Of a DNA stretch of 64,000 nucleotides, positions 52,412 to 64,000 are shown one piece after another; positions within the stretch are counted from its first letter, which is position 1; every line of letters starts with the position of its first letter. The stretch is from positions 46,453,592 through 46,517,591 of the forward strand of contig CM070570.1 of the NCBI GenBank assembly GCA_036346355.1, in the 5' to 3' direction. The translations under genes were made by a program, and so were the position numbers. The DNA comes from Rhipidocladum racemiflorum. Lineage: Eukaryota > Streptophyta > Magnoliopsida > Poales > Poaceae. A model generated the notes under the pieces. It was not told the origin of the DNA. It saw nothing but the letters and a program-made list of their open reading frames with translations, and searched no databases.

Positions 52412-55169
52412 CCCATTGTAACATCACTAAGAGTTATTTCCAGTTTTGGATTATTATTTTTCTTGTCTGGGTATTTGGAGGACCAATCAATTGATCTGCA
52501 GGGTTATCAAATAGGATCTTATGGGAGAGGAATTACTCATGTATCACCAATTCTCCCACCTAAACCCCCCCTCACCTAACCCCCATCCCTTTTTTCCCCA
52601 TTCGGTTGCACCCTGCCCCCAAAACCGACATCCCCTGATCCCTCCTTCTTTTTCGTGTGGGAGCAGCAGCAACCAACCTTGGGGGCTCCTCATCCTTCCC
52701 AACAGCTGCCATGGGAGCTCTCCCCAACCTTGCTCCTTCCTTGAAGCTGGCGACCAGCCCCCTCCCTTGAAGAAGGCGCTCAACTCCTCCTCCCTGCGCA
52801 GCAGCAGCAGCTGTTTTCCCCCTTCTCCTTCCCTAGGTAAGTGGAACCAATCCCTGGTTTTCTTGCTTGGAGCTCAGATCTGGAGTCCTAGGATGGTGGG
52901 GAGTGGTTCTAGGGTTCTAGATTTGGGCTATTTTGGAGGGAAAACTAGTTCTAAGTGGAGGGAAACTGTTCCTGTTTTCGAGCTGAAATCCAATCCCCCT
53001 TGCAGCTCAGTTTTGGGGTAGCTAAGTTGGTCAAATGAGTTTTCGGCTGTAGGCATTGTTGTATATATTCCTTTCATATTTAATTGGAGTACAAGAACTC
53101 AAAAATCCGTTAAGCCAATTAGAAGTTATGAGCATTTTATTGCCAACTGTCCCGAGTAGTTCATCCTGTGGGCTGAAATGTTCAACTGCGGATTAGGCTT
53201 AGCTAGAGGCCGATTGAAATCTTACATTTTCCTAGAGAAATGTAGTAAATTTCCTGTAGTTTAAGAAAATGTACTCGTTTTCTTGATTTGGAGTTAGGAA
53301 TCAAAAGTTATGTCATTTCTAAGTTGCTGTCCAGATCTGACTATCTGTTGCGAGTTCAATTTTTGGTTCTAAAGTTAGAGGGTGATTTGAGGGCTTTAAC
53401 TTTAGTTCCTATTTAGGGCGATGTGGGTTATAAATAGATTAGTCTCTTGTGGTTATTTAGAGTCCAAGATCATGAACTTTGACTAAACCAACTTGAAGTT
53501 ATGCTATTTTTTTAGTGCTTGCTGTCCAAAATTGACACTTATGCTTGTAGCTTGTGTTCATTTCAATTCTGGAATTGTTTGAAACACTTCCAACCTAAAT
53601 GGCTTTGTGATCATCCTAGGTTATCCTCTTACGGTCGTTTAGAGTATAAGAATGCAAATTTTGGTTAAGCCATTTAGAAGTTATGCGTTTTTTAATGCTT
53701 GTTGCCCCGGGTTGCATTTAGGGGCGATGTTGGGCTGTTTCGAGTTAGAGCATAAATGCACATTTCAATGTGGTAACTTGTATAGTTTTTGAGTGTGTAT
53801 ATGCGAATGTTGTCATTTTCAAGTGGAGTAGCTTCGATTGTGGCTTCCTCCTCACGCCACCCCACGCCACGTGGTTGAGGCAAGTGTATCATATAGATTG
53901 ACGCTTGGGTGATTCATGATTTCTTTATGAATGCTTTCTAATTGTCCTAGCCAATTGAAATGCCTTGTACCATGGTGTTTGTGCACATGATCTTGTTTAC
54001 GATGAGGTAAATGCTACGTTTATGCATACAAGAATATGTCAATGTACAAGTATATTGTGATGAATGCGGCTTGGTCGCCATATGATTGCTTATTGTTGTG
54101 ATTTAATCATATGATATGATGTGTTACCATGCTTTATTCTTGAATTGGTTAGACTTGTATGGATGGTAACTTATGAATGTGAGAATTGGCTATGCTTATG
54201 CATTTGGTTATGACTATGCAATAATGTTAGAAATGAATGTAGTTTGCAATTTACTTGTGTCAATTGCATTTGTGCATTCATAATGGAAGAGGCGACCCAT
54301 TCTGATGCGGGCCTCTGTGTTCACATGTAGTGAATACGAAAGTCCTAACTCATAGTCCCATTCATCAAGATGAATGGGAGCGAGACAGTAAGAGTAGGCA
54401 CCTTCCACAGGATGGAAGGGATGTGAGGGTGCACACTGACGGGTGTGCACTCGGCAGTACCGGTATGTGCATCAAAAAGAGCATATATGAGCATACATCA
54501 GCATGCATATCGCATTGCATACTAACGATGGCATTGAGTTAAATGGAAATGTGTAGTGTTGGGATCAAGTCGTGGACTAATCCAAAGAGATACAAAGAGG
54601 TATGTGTAGGAATTAAGTAATGAAGTGAAAAGAGGTAATGTGGTTGAGATTATTGTTTTATGAATTTGTGCACTTAGATAAGAAATATGCTCTTACTGTT
54701 GATTTAATTGTGTTAATTGAGTTTTGTGATGCACTTTGCTGAGTCTTGGACTCACGCTTGTGTGTTTATTGTTTTTAGGTACTCTGAAGTCATCTTGCCG
54801 GGAAGGGACTTAGCTGCACCTCCTTTCACGCTCACGACATAATAAAGAATTTAGTTGCTTAATTGGTTCACTTTGGTAATTAGTTGAGAGTAATGTATTA
54901 ATATTGTTGTAGTTGTTTTGATCTCTTTGAGGTTGAGGATTTATAGTTGTTAGAAGACCATGACCCTTTGTATGTGCTTAGCAGGTCATGATGGTTAGTT
55001 GATTCCTTGTTATTGTTGTTGTTATTGCTATTATTAATGTTGTGATCTCTTTGCCTGCCGAGTGGATGTCCATTTAGCAGGGGAGGTCATGTCGAATTTT
55101 TTTAAGGAAAAATTTAGTTAGGTTTTGGTAGCACTTCGGGCACGTGAGGTGCCGGGGTGTTAAACCCAT
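52412..55169 (+). mobile_element. Solo LTR D (2.75 kb)
   Basis: The LTR spans 52417-55164 (TGTAACATCACTAAG to GGGGTGTTAAA), with perfect CCCAT duplications on both sides (52412-52416 and 55165-55169). The last CA has become AA. It has a GC-rich 5' part and a long AT-rich transcribed part with a possible TATA TATAAATAG at 53429. The shared palindrome GCTGAGTCTTGGACTCAC lies at 54738-54755, and a TTGTTTTTAG acceptor-like site ends at 54778. The block GGGTGTGCACTCGGCAGTAC near 54440 is shared with LTR E. Frames within it are short and unconvincing. Confidence 0.9.
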
Positions 55170-55786
55170 AGTCACTCATAGACTTGGGGTTTGGGCGAGG
55201 CTTTTCTGGGCCAACCTGAGGCCCGATGGGTACGACACATGGCAAGCCATGCTGGGCCTCGAAACAAGGCACGATGGGCCAGTTGGGCTGTGCTCGGGCT
55301 AGGCTGACATGGCGGTAGTATGGAAACATGACGGCGGTACAGTGGAGGCACAACAGTGGCATGGGTGTATGGCGGAAGCACATCAGCACGGGTAGCTGGG
55401 TGGCGTAGAGGGATGGTGGGAGGAGGGAGTAGCCAAAAGGGGAGAGAGCGTGTACCTCGCTGTGGCACCATCATCGTCGGCTATTCAAAGGGGATAGAGG
55501 TCGAGTGTGGTGGCAGCATGGCAATATTAGAGCATGGAGGGGACAACGCCCTGTAGGACGAACCAGGAGAGAAAGAGTGCGAGGATGTGTGACTCCTACT
55601 GGTTCCAGCATGATGGCCCTGACCGACTGGTTGCTGAAGGTCCATGACGCGAGCCACCTGTCTGGGTCACAGAGGTCATCTTTGATGCCGCAAAGGCACC
55701 GCGAGTCATCCTCCTGGGGTGCCACTGATGGTGGCGATGGCTGCGGTGTGGCGGGCAAGGCTAGGGTTAGGAGGAGGGTGATGGGT
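55170..55786. other. GC-rich non-coding stretch
   Basis: Contains GGCACGATGGGCC, GAGGCCCGATGGG and similar units (55200-55310) that resemble hAT subterminal repeats, then GGAGG-rich sequence. It may belong to the hAT element whose transposase lies at 60135, since similar GGAGGGGTGGAG sequence resumes after LTR F (59527-59830). Confidence 0.35.
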
Positions 55787-58700
55787 TGTCGGGACCCGAA
55801 TTTGCAAATTCGAACCCTCTGTGTATTCAGCACTAGTCCAGGATCACGCTAGTGCACACAATCTCAACATCGGTAAATATTACAATCATACCCAACGTAA
55901 CTACAAGTACTTTATTTAAAATAACCAAACTGGTTGCCTGAACTTAGGATCAAGTTACAAAGGTACGCCACGCAGGGCGAAAACTTATTAAAGGAAATAA
56001 ATTGTAGCGGAATAAAAGCATTAACGTGGCACCATCCAGTATACCACAGGCAACTGACTGGGCTCGCTCCCTAGTTAGCCGGATCTTCCTGGAGCTCATC
56101 CTCCAAAGCAGGTATAGATTCTTCTTCAACTGATGTTGTAGTTGCAAGGGGTGAGTACTTGGTACTCAGCAAGTCATGCACAGAATGCAAACTAATATTC
56201 TACATGCATGGCTTAGTACAAAGGAATGATTCATGGTTCATTTGCAGCAAAACAACATTTAATGAGTAGCATAAGTAGATTGGAAAGCGATAAAAGCAAA
56301 TATAATATCAATAACTTTTCCAGGAGTTAAGTAAACACTTTCCCTCTCCTAATCCACATTTCCATCAACGTCATCGACAAACCCAACCAAACTTTTCAAG
56401 TCCAAGTTATTTTCATGAAAGTCTAACCCTTGGCTGTAATCCCCGAGTAGTGTCCGGTGCCGCGGACTCGGCTATTCGAATAGGTTGTACACTCTGCAGA
56501 GGTTATGCACTTTACCCACAAGATACAATCAAACACCACAAAGGCGAGTGATCATAACAAAGCCTTTCGGAAACTGCAAACTTTACAAGTGAACCTCTCC
56601 AGTTTTTGCCATACACCATCCCTTCCCTCAGCGGAGGCGAAGTATGGGACCGACATACCGTTGGACGGGTACCATGCCATGGCCCTGGTACGCTCCCCCT
56701 TCAAAGCTACACAAAAGGTGTAGTTGACACCCCGAGGTACACAGGCAAGTTATGAGTAACTTACTCAACTAGGTTCGTCCCATTACAGACATGTGGTTGC
56801 ACGTTTGACTCAGATCAAAGGCTTGCAAGGTTAAGTCCTTAGGGTGACTAGGGCAAGTCTACCCGAAGAACCAAATCGACTTTCCCAGTGCCACTCATGG
56901 CCTACCATATCATTCTTGCCACTTGCTCCGGTCTAAATATATTTATCATTCTTGCCACTTGCCACTTCCTACCACGTGCCATCATCACCATCACCACACA
57001 TGACACTTCTCCAAAACAGGTTCAATATCTCATTAAGTCAATATTAACATTTGATTGTCCAAAATCATGTCATGTGCACGTAGCAGGTCTAAGCAATATG
57101 CTACAATGGTCTAAATACCCATGTTGGCAATTCAATAGTGTCCAACTAAATACCCACAACTAGGGTGACAAGGGTTCATGGCACACAATTAATTAATCAA
57201 GGTGTCATACTGCAATTTGGCATTTATCTAATTCCCAGAAACAATTTAAACAATTTCCAATTAAATTAGCATGCATTAAATTTAATCAAACTAATTTTCA
57301 AAAATAGGAGCAATATGATCAAAGCATAACTTGCCTTCAAAGAGTACTTGTTCTTTGTCTTGAGCTGGCTCCTGTGTCAAAACTTCACCTTCGAAGCCTT
57401 CGGGTACTTCCACGTCTACTCGTAACGCGTGTAAATAGCAATAAAATAAATAAACAGTAGACAAAAGTATCCAAAAATTCAAATACAATTCATAAACAGA
57501 AAGGGTACAATTTTATAAATTTTATAAATTTGAAACATCCAAATCGGAGTTAAAACGCAAAAGTTATACCCGTTTAAAGTTCGAAAAGTCAATTAAATAA
57601 ATATAAACATAGAAAAACTCATATCCAAAAATTAAATAAAATTCACAATTAAGTAGAGTTCAATTTTATACAAATTTAGAAATTGGAATCACCCAAATTG
57701 GAGTTAAAATGCAAAAGTTATAAGCATTTAAAGTTTGAAAAATCAATTAAAAGAATAAACCGAATTAATTCATTTATTTTTCTATTGAAAAATCCGATTA
57801 TGATGTCTGCTGACGTCAGCGTGGATTTCGAATTTCCACCGAATTATTTTTCTAAAGGAAAATCGAATTATGACGTCATGCTTGCGTCACCCCGGTCCAC
57901 CGTGGACCCGGCCCACGGGTGCACGTGTCACTGACGCGTGGGACCCACTGGATGATGTCATCGCTGACGTCATCACCGCTCGGGAGAACGACTCTGACAG
58001 CTGGACCCCATCGTGACGTCAGCATGACGTCACGGATGACATCATCGCACGGTCGGGCCAGACGCTGACACGCGGGCCCATGGTGACGTCACTGCTGATG
58101 TCAGCGACGACCGAGCGCGCCCACGTGGACTGCGTCGGCTCGGCTTCTGGACACGTGGCGCAATCTAGGCCGTTGGTTTGAAATCCAACGATCCATATCA
58201 GATCTAATCCCGCACGTTGCGGGCAAACGCGGTTGATCTGGACCGCACGATTTAGATCGGATGGTCCAGATCCGATCAGGTTTTCACCGCGTCATGGGGG
58301 TGACGTGGCATGTCCCAGTGTGCGACGCGTGGCTCGTTCTACATAGTTCGATCTCGATCGAACGGTTGAGATCGCATCTAACGCTACAACGCGGAATGAA
58401 TCTAACCGTACAATCTAGATCTAACGGCTGAGATTGGATCTAGCACGGTGCAGTTACGGCTACGCGGCGCGATCTAAACCGTTAGATCTAGATCTAACGG
58501 TCCATAGTGCATCTGGGCTCTACGGGGTTTAGGGTGACGTGGACTCACCGTGGCCATTGGATGAAGATCGAACGGTTGATGGAGCTCGATGGCGGTGATG
58601 GTGACATAGCGGAGCTAGGTCACCGGAGCTGGGGACGACGACACGCCCAACAGCGTTTGGGCGTGACTCCGGCGAAGTGAATGGTACTCCTAGATGTGTC

Positions 58701-59526
58701 TCGTCGCGATGGTTCCGGATCTGGGCACCAATGCGGCGGAGGGCGGCAGAGGACGGCGGAGTCGACGGGAATCGACGAAAAACCGCGGCGAAGCATAGCT
58801 TCAACTCCGGCGAGCGATTGCGGGCTAACGGCGGCGGCTAGAGCTCGAATATCTAGGGCTACGGGTGCACACGGAAATGACAGTTACGACACGAGTGGCA
58901 GCGCATTAAATAGCGCCCTCGGCGTCCGTGAAAACCGCGAAAACCGAGGCCACACGCACGCGGCGGCGGAATTTGGCGGCGGCTCAGACTGGGTGACGTG
59001 GCCGCATCCGGGCCGTCCATGTGTGCACGATCAATGACCCAGATTCGATCATCTCGAATGGGTTCGCACGGGACTCGGGCTCGGGCGACGTGGCAAAATC
59101 TCGGCCTTTGGATCTCGATCCAACGGTCGCGTGTCTTAGGGTTTGGTTGGGCTTCGGTTCGGCTCGAACGTGGTTCAGTCGGACTCGAGTCAGACTCGAG
59201 TCTGGCTCGGTCGGATGAACAGTGCAAACCCGTTAGGGTTTTCCAGCGATTAAATAATTAAATTAATTTATGAAAATTCAAATAATTCAAGAAAAATAGC
59301 AAAATAATCTGAAAAACTCCAAAAAAATCCTAAAAAATACTTTGAGACATTTTGAACTCAAATAAAATATTTTCAACAAAATTTTGTTTAAAACTTTTAA
59401 TTATTTAATTATCTCAAAAGGGAATAAATTCAAATTAAGTCCAAATAAATCCCAGAAAATTCCAAAAATTCTCAAAAGTGTAAAATTTCATTTAAATTCA
59501 TGAAAAGCAAAAATTGGGGTGTTACA
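55787..59526 (-). mobile_element. Long LTR F (3.74 kb), minus orientation
   Basis: On the plus strand it runs from TGTCGGGACCCGAATTTGC to TTGGGGTGTTACA; in sense it starts TGTAACACCCC. A TATA-like CTATTTAAT lies near 58908-58918 on the minus strand, followed by a GC-rich leader. Further downstream, at lower coordinates, lie the CTTGTGGGTAAAG with CCTCTGCAGAG block (56470-56523) and the palindrome GAGTACTTGGTACTC (56152-56166). It contains a cluster of TGACGTCA palindromes at 57810-58100 and repeated ATCTAACGGT units at 58170-58500. No internal region or clear TSD is visible, so it is probably a solo LTR. Minus-strand frames at 58529-58804 and elsewhere are not convincing genes. Confidence 0.65.
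57808..58105. promoter_or_regulatory. Cluster of TGACGTCA (bZIP-type) palindromes in LTR F
   Basis: At least five perfect TGACGTCA sites, plus variants TGATGTCA and TGACATCA, lie within about 300 bp. Such sites are recognised by plant bZIP factors of the TGA/CRE type. The function is inferred from the motif only. The cluster lies downstream of the likely TATA box. Confidence 0.5.
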
Positions 59527-60134
59527 GGTGTACTAGCAAGGGAGGCATGGTGGACTAGTGGAGGTGATGGTGGTGGGGGAGGAGAGTGTGGAGCTGGGAC
59601 GTCGAGGTCAGGGAGTAGAGACACTGGGGCCAGGGAGGAGTGGGTGGACAGTGGAGCTAAGAATCGGGACCAAGGAGGAGGGGTGGAGCTGGGACACCAG
59701 GGCCGAGGAGGATGAAGGAAGGAGGGGTGGAGCGGGAGCCAGGATGCCGGGGCCCGACGAGGAGGGGGGTGGAGCCATGAGGAGGCCATAGCCGGGGAGG
59801 AGTCTAGTAGGGGGAATCTAGTCCGGAGAGGTGGGAGCCAGTAGGGGGAATCTGGTGCTTTTTTTGAGACTTTGAGTGACATGACCACATAGGCATCGAG
59901 CAAAGAGCAGTGGTGAGTCAACGGAGCACAGAAGTAGTGACACGATGGAGCAAAGGAAAAAAGCAAAGGAGTGGTGAGCAAATAGACAACGGGCAGATTC
60001 AACATTCTCTTCCTTTCTGACTATAAATCCCACCTCCTTAGCTCATTTCTTCACCATCAAAGCACCAATATTCTCTTCTTTGTTTGCTCTACATAGTTGT
60101 CTCAATAGTCTGTACAACAAAGTGCAGTAAAGAT
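59527..60134 (+). other. 5' region of the hAT transposase gene
   Basis: GGAGG-rich low-complexity sequence (59527-59830), then a promoter-like stretch with ACTATAAAT at 60020. A following leader starts near 60050. A 177-codon minus-strand frame here is Pro/Ser/Leu-rich and probably spurious. Confidence 0.4.
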
Positions 60135-62672
60135 ATGCTGCCAAAGATTTGCAACACAAAGGTGCCAGCGGGAGTGGCCAACCTCGGTAGCAGCAATGCT
60201 ATCAAGGAGTCGTAGCATGAAGAACAACCTCAGATGCTCTTATTGTTGCTCCCCTAGTCCTACTCTTGATATCAATGCTCGTCAGCTCTCCCTAAGAATG
60301 GGCGACTATGGCATAGACAATCATCATATGGATAGTATGAGGGCTATGAGGAGTACCAAGATAGTCTAGAGCCAAGGGGATATCGGACTTCTCTCCCTCA
60401 TCCACAGATGACAACATTGGTGGGTCCAAGTCTGGCTCCGACATCGACATCGCTAGACGAAAGGCATTGTACTGGAAACACATGCCCTAGAGCCAAGAAA
60501 AATGAGATGGCCAAATGGTAGATATTGCAACTTGTAATTATTGAAATGCTAATTAACTGCTTGTATAGCTGGAGGGAAATGGTACTTGAACCGACACTAC
60601 AAAGCAAGCTTGAACTTGATGAGAGTGCATGGGCGAGGGGAGGAGTCCAGATGCAGCTAAACTTTGAGGTTGATGGCTTTATGAGTTCTTGGGTATACAA
60701 GCCTCTTTAAGCCAATGAGGAAATTATTAGATATATTGTTTTTGAAGATCAACCGATTGGGATGGGTGAAAGTCGCTCGTTCAAAAGAATGATCCAACAC
60801 GGCCTTTGTCCACAGTACCAACATGTTAGTACTAGAACTACCGCATGTGATATTTTAAGGATCTATCATAGTGATCTAGCAGCGCTAAAACAAATATTCC
60901 TACAAGTTTAGTTCTCTTTTGCTTTAACTTTAGACATTTGGACATCATCACAGAAGAGAACTGCCTACCTTAGTATTGTAGACTATTAGTTAGATGATGA
61001 TTACAAGCTAAACATGATAGTCATAAGTTTTAAGTTAATTGATGAATCACACATAGGAGAGGCCATTGTTGAACGTATATTAGACATAATTGATGATTTT
61101 AAGATAGATAATAAGATTTCATGTGGGGTTTGGCCCGATCTTTCTGGCGTAGGATTGGGGAGTAAGATAACCAAATTGGAATTGAATTCTTCAAAATATT
61201 AAGCCATTTTTCATCTTCTATTCACACTTGGGCTGAATTTTTCGGGTGTTGGTTCTTCCTCCTGGTTTCGTTGCTTTTGAAGTTGTAGTAGTTTATTTTT
61301 TTCTATAATAGTTTATATTCTTCCTTTTATATTTTTTTTCAAAAATATTTTTTTTCAAAATATTACCTTTTGATTGATTTGTTTGACTCTAGCTCTTATG
61401 CTTGGTCTAGTTGGTGTTGGAATATTATTTCGGGAAGGAGATAACGTATGTGTGCTAGTGATGCCCTCAACAAGATTGTTTCTATAACTCTTGATAACGC
61501 ATTGGCGAATACGAAGGTGATGAACATCCTTACCGCAAGGTTATAGCCATATATTAGTGGATATGTTCTCTGCAAGAGATGAGTATGTCATATCTTGAAC
61601 CTCATTGTGCAAGATGCTATGCAGGTGATTGGCGAATATTTAAACAATATATGTGCGCCCTTCGTTACCTCACAAGTTCAACACAAGAAATTCGGTCTTG
61701 ATATGAAGGTGAGGTGGAACTTGACATGCATCATGCTTACAAGGGTATGAACATATTATATCTATCTTTGTCAATGCTAACGCTCAGAATAATGAATTTG
61801 TAGTTACTAACTTATATTGGCAAATTCCTAATCATTTATGAGAGTTTGTAAGACATTTTTACAAAGCAACTAAAGCTATATCCGATATTTACTACCCTAC
61901 CTCTTGTTTATTTATACATTTTATTTGGCTAATTGCAGACATGTTTTGCTAAATCTAGGGTCGCATTTTAGGCCACGCTGTTGCAGCAATGGAGGAAAAT
62001 TTTGTTTAACATTTTGGATCTTTACACATATATTGCTTTACTATTATTTTCAATCCTACAAAAAAGTTAGCAGGATTGCAGATTGGTATGGACGGAATAG
62101 GTGAGTGCCTCGGTCTTAATTTCTCTAAAGCTTTCAAACATATCAAAAAGGAACTTTTTTGTGTTTTCTGTATGTATCATGACAAGCTTAGCAGCAGCAT
62201 GAGATCAAAGGCCTCGCAGTTGGCACAACAAGACAAGACAAGACAAGACAGGCGTGACAACTCACTTGTGGAAGAAGTTAAAGGGCGACTCTAATTCTTC
62301 ATCCTCTCAGTCTCAGGCGGCCCCTAAGTGGAATTCTGTCTCAGAGATGAACCACTGTCAGCAGCATGATTTTGCAAATACCGATCTTGATCTTACCAAC
62401 GAAGGCAAGATAGAGTTGCTCGAGTGGTGGAACTATGCTATTTCACACAAAATGTTCTACTGGTTCTGGTATCCACCATCTCTTTAAAAGCGACGTTCAA
62501 TATGGTAGGGAGAATAATTGAAGAAAGGTCAACCCTCACAACCAAGATGGTGGTGGAAATGACCAACGTCAAGGATTGGGAATTAGCAAAAAAGTGACAA
62601 CGGCATCAACCAAGGATCATGAGATCGTGCCGTCGTATGCTGACCTGGAACACATGAACGATTTGGATAGTT
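60135..62672 (+). pseudogene. hAT transposase remnant (ricesleeper-type)
   Basis: Broken plus-strand coding can be followed through several frames. N-terminal: GGSKSGSDIDIARRKALYW (about 60420-60475). Middle: EEIIRYIVFEDQPIGMGESR, FKRMIQHGLCPQYQHVS, then a stop and FALTLDIWTSSQKRTAYLSI, and FKLIDESHIGEAIVERIL (60715-61110). After an unrelated insertion of about 330 bp (61125-61455) follow ITLDNALANTKVMNIL and CHILNLIVQDAMQ (61480-61620). C-terminal dimerisation-like EGKIELLEWWNYAIS lies at 62400-62450, with a stop near 62672. D-I-W-[ST]-S, ITLDNA..N and CHILNLIV are hAT transposase hallmarks. At least five stops make it non-functional. TIRs and the 8-bp TSD were not found. Confidence 0.75.
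61125..61455. other. Insertion within the hAT coding region
   Basis: Sequence unrelated to the transposase separates the IDESHIGEAI segment from the ITLDNA segment. It contains T-rich runs (61295-61375). No TIR or TSD recognised. It may be a retained intron, since both flanks are short AT-rich sequence. Confidence 0.35.
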
Positions 62673-63182
62673 AATACATATGCTATTGTACTTTTTTCTT
62701 TACTAAGGAAACCTCACATTAAGGCGTAAGATTTTTAATAAAGCAATAATTTTGTATATGTCCCCAATGAATAAATAAAATTTAGTTCTTTTTTACTAAA
62801 TAAAAAAAGTATACCAGATCCTTACCGATAATCGATGCTCGCTCTTTTTTTTGTAACTTCTAGCATAGTACGTATTTGATCATGAAATTTTATACGTAGA
62901 TGGGATAAGTTGAGATGTACATCCATGATTTTTTTTTAAATTTTTAAAAACTTCTTTTAGTATGGTTGCACGATAGCTGCATGAAAACTTCAATTCACTG
63001 GATATTTTGTCATAGAATGAAACCTAGACACATAGCATACCCTAGACTGTGCCTATACTCCCCTAAGGTGACTCAGGCCAAGACGCACGTGCCTGTGATC
63101 TGCCATGGCCCGGCCACTGCTTCGATCCAGTCACTCGTACCTTGATGAAAGCGTCGAGAGGAGAATTATCACATCTCTTTGT
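62673..63182. other. AT-rich non-coding stretch
   Basis: 3' flank of the hAT remnant. No gene or element end recognised. Confidence 0.45.
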
Positions 63183-64000
63183 TGTAACACCCCAGCTTCT
63201 ACTAAGCCCAGAATGTCACCAAACATAGACCATAACACATTTAATACCATAAATTAAAGTAAATTCCAGCAAGTTATCATTTAGAATAATTGAAAAAAAA
63301 ATTTGACAGCATCTCCTTTGTTTTTGCATGAAACTTAACAACATCGCATCATATCAAAATGTAAGACAAACGAGATATCCATACGCAGCGATAAGGATAA
63401 CTAATCATCAACTAAAACATCAATAAGCATCGATAGCAAAATAATAAGCATCAATTTAAATCTAGGAAGTTAAAACAACTCCCTCCATAGCCCCACATGA
63501 TACACATGAGGGAGACAACCAAACATACAGACCATACACTAAAGATTATTGTAATGCTTATTGTCATGTCTCCACAACAGGTGAAATTGCTAGATTATGA
63601 TACTACGTGGAGTAGTGTAGCTAAAACCCTTTCCGCTTGATTTCATGGTACCTAAAGAAAACAAACAACGAAAATACAAGCGTGAGTTCATAACTCAGTG
63701 AAGTGTAATACAATGGAAACAGAGTGCAAGACAACAAACCATCAACTTCAATCTTCATAAGCATTACATATCACATCATTACCATTCTCACGTACCGACA
63801 TGGTAAAAACATCATAATCATCTCTTGATCAATATGGTGTTCGTCTCATGAACTCATGAACAATTCAACAACATTCTCATTCATAGTTTCATTCATGCAA
63901 TGCAATGCACATGTCTTACGGAATACTCATACCGGTATGGTTGAGTGCACACCCGTCGACATGCACCCTTTTCCCCTTCCATCCCGAAGATGGAGGGTGC
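63183..64000 (-). mobile_element. LTR E, partial, runs off the window
   Basis: On the plus strand it begins TGTAACACCCCAGCTTC, so it ends in sense as GGGGTGTTACA. The orientation is minus because its shared landmarks run in reverse to LTR D. The palindrome GAGTTCATAACTC lies at 63684-63696, the acceptor-like site is the complement of CTAAAGAAAAC at 63650, and GTGCACACCCGTCGACATGC lies at 63945-63964. The last also occurs in LTR D (GGGTGTGCACTCGGC), so D and E are related families. Confidence 0.6.

Noticed and set aside
52521..53021. 166-codon plus-strand frame in LTR D
   Set aside because: Pro/Ser-rich translation of the GC-rich 5' part of a solo LTR with a perfect TSD. No domain.
58529..58804. 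91-codon minus-strand frame in LTR F with gene-like codon composition
   Set aside because: It lies in the GC-rich leader of the LTR, has no recognisable domain and is not preserved in the related LTRs.
55787..59526. A 5-bp TSD for LTR F
   Set aside because: The flanks TGGGT and GGTGT do not match in any register I tried, so I report the LTR without a TSD.
59472..60005. 177-codon minus-strand frame, Pro/Ser/Leu-rich
   Set aside because: It starts upstream of the hAT gene, ends in LTR F sequence and reads low-complexity GGAGG repeats. No family is recognised.

Overview
The window comes from a grass (Poaceae) nuclear genome, most likely intergenic heterochromatin. Supporting features are plant chromovirus and Sirevirus-type LTR retrotransposons, Tourist-like MITEs with TTA target sites, short Helitrons ending in CTAG, MULE, hAT, Harbinger and CACTA remnants, and a decayed 5S rRNA copy. 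I cannot fix the genus. I found no intact host protein-coding gene. The only long intact reading frame is a retrotransposon Gag-Pol of 1538 codons.

Layout. 1-6670: a gypsy-type LTR (LTR G, entering from the left) is split by a complete, very young chromovirus (934-6415, minus strand, LTRs that read as identical, TSD GACTA). 6671-17250: decayed copia pieces, three Tourist-like MITEs, a 5S-derived pseudogene, a CACTA end and several small tandem repeats. 17260-18027: two short Helitrons in opposite orientation. 18046-19794: a solo LTR with TATA box and poly(A) signal. 19991-20428: a Harbinger-type MITE.

About 20490-47058 appears to be one large, decayed MULE. It has similar terminal sequences at both ends, duplicated GRF zinc-finger gene remnants at its left, and a minus-strand MuDR-type transposase in the middle. 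It has been split by at least five LTR insertions: a head-to-head inverted pair of copia LTRs with arms of about 1.15 kb, solo LTR A with solo LTR C nested inside it, a Sirevirus-like element of the copia superfamily, and solo LTR B. The Sirevirus-like element is unusual. It lacks its 5' end, and a 2.73-kb block (MULE flank plus one LTR) occurs as a near-identical direct duplicate on both sides of its internal region.

47199-51415: a non-autonomous LTR element (TSD CACTT) carrying a Harbinger element (TSD TTA) and a short hAT element (8-bp TSD CCTGCGTG). 52417-55164: solo LTR D (TSD CCCAT). 55787-59526: long LTR F in minus orientation. 60135-62672: a decayed hAT transposase on the plus strand. 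63183-64000: the start of LTR E, which runs off the window.

The signals most worth follow-up are: (1) a palindrome followed by a splice-acceptor-like AG, shared by five otherwise different gypsy-type LTRs (G, 18046, D, E, F); (2) the inverted LTR pair, whose right arm preserves the empty site of a Helitron that entered the left arm; (3) the 2.73-kb duplication that mimics giant LTRs; (4) the 5S-rRNA-derived sequence with a second partial copy. All family assignments rest on reading motifs by eye. No database or alignment program was run.
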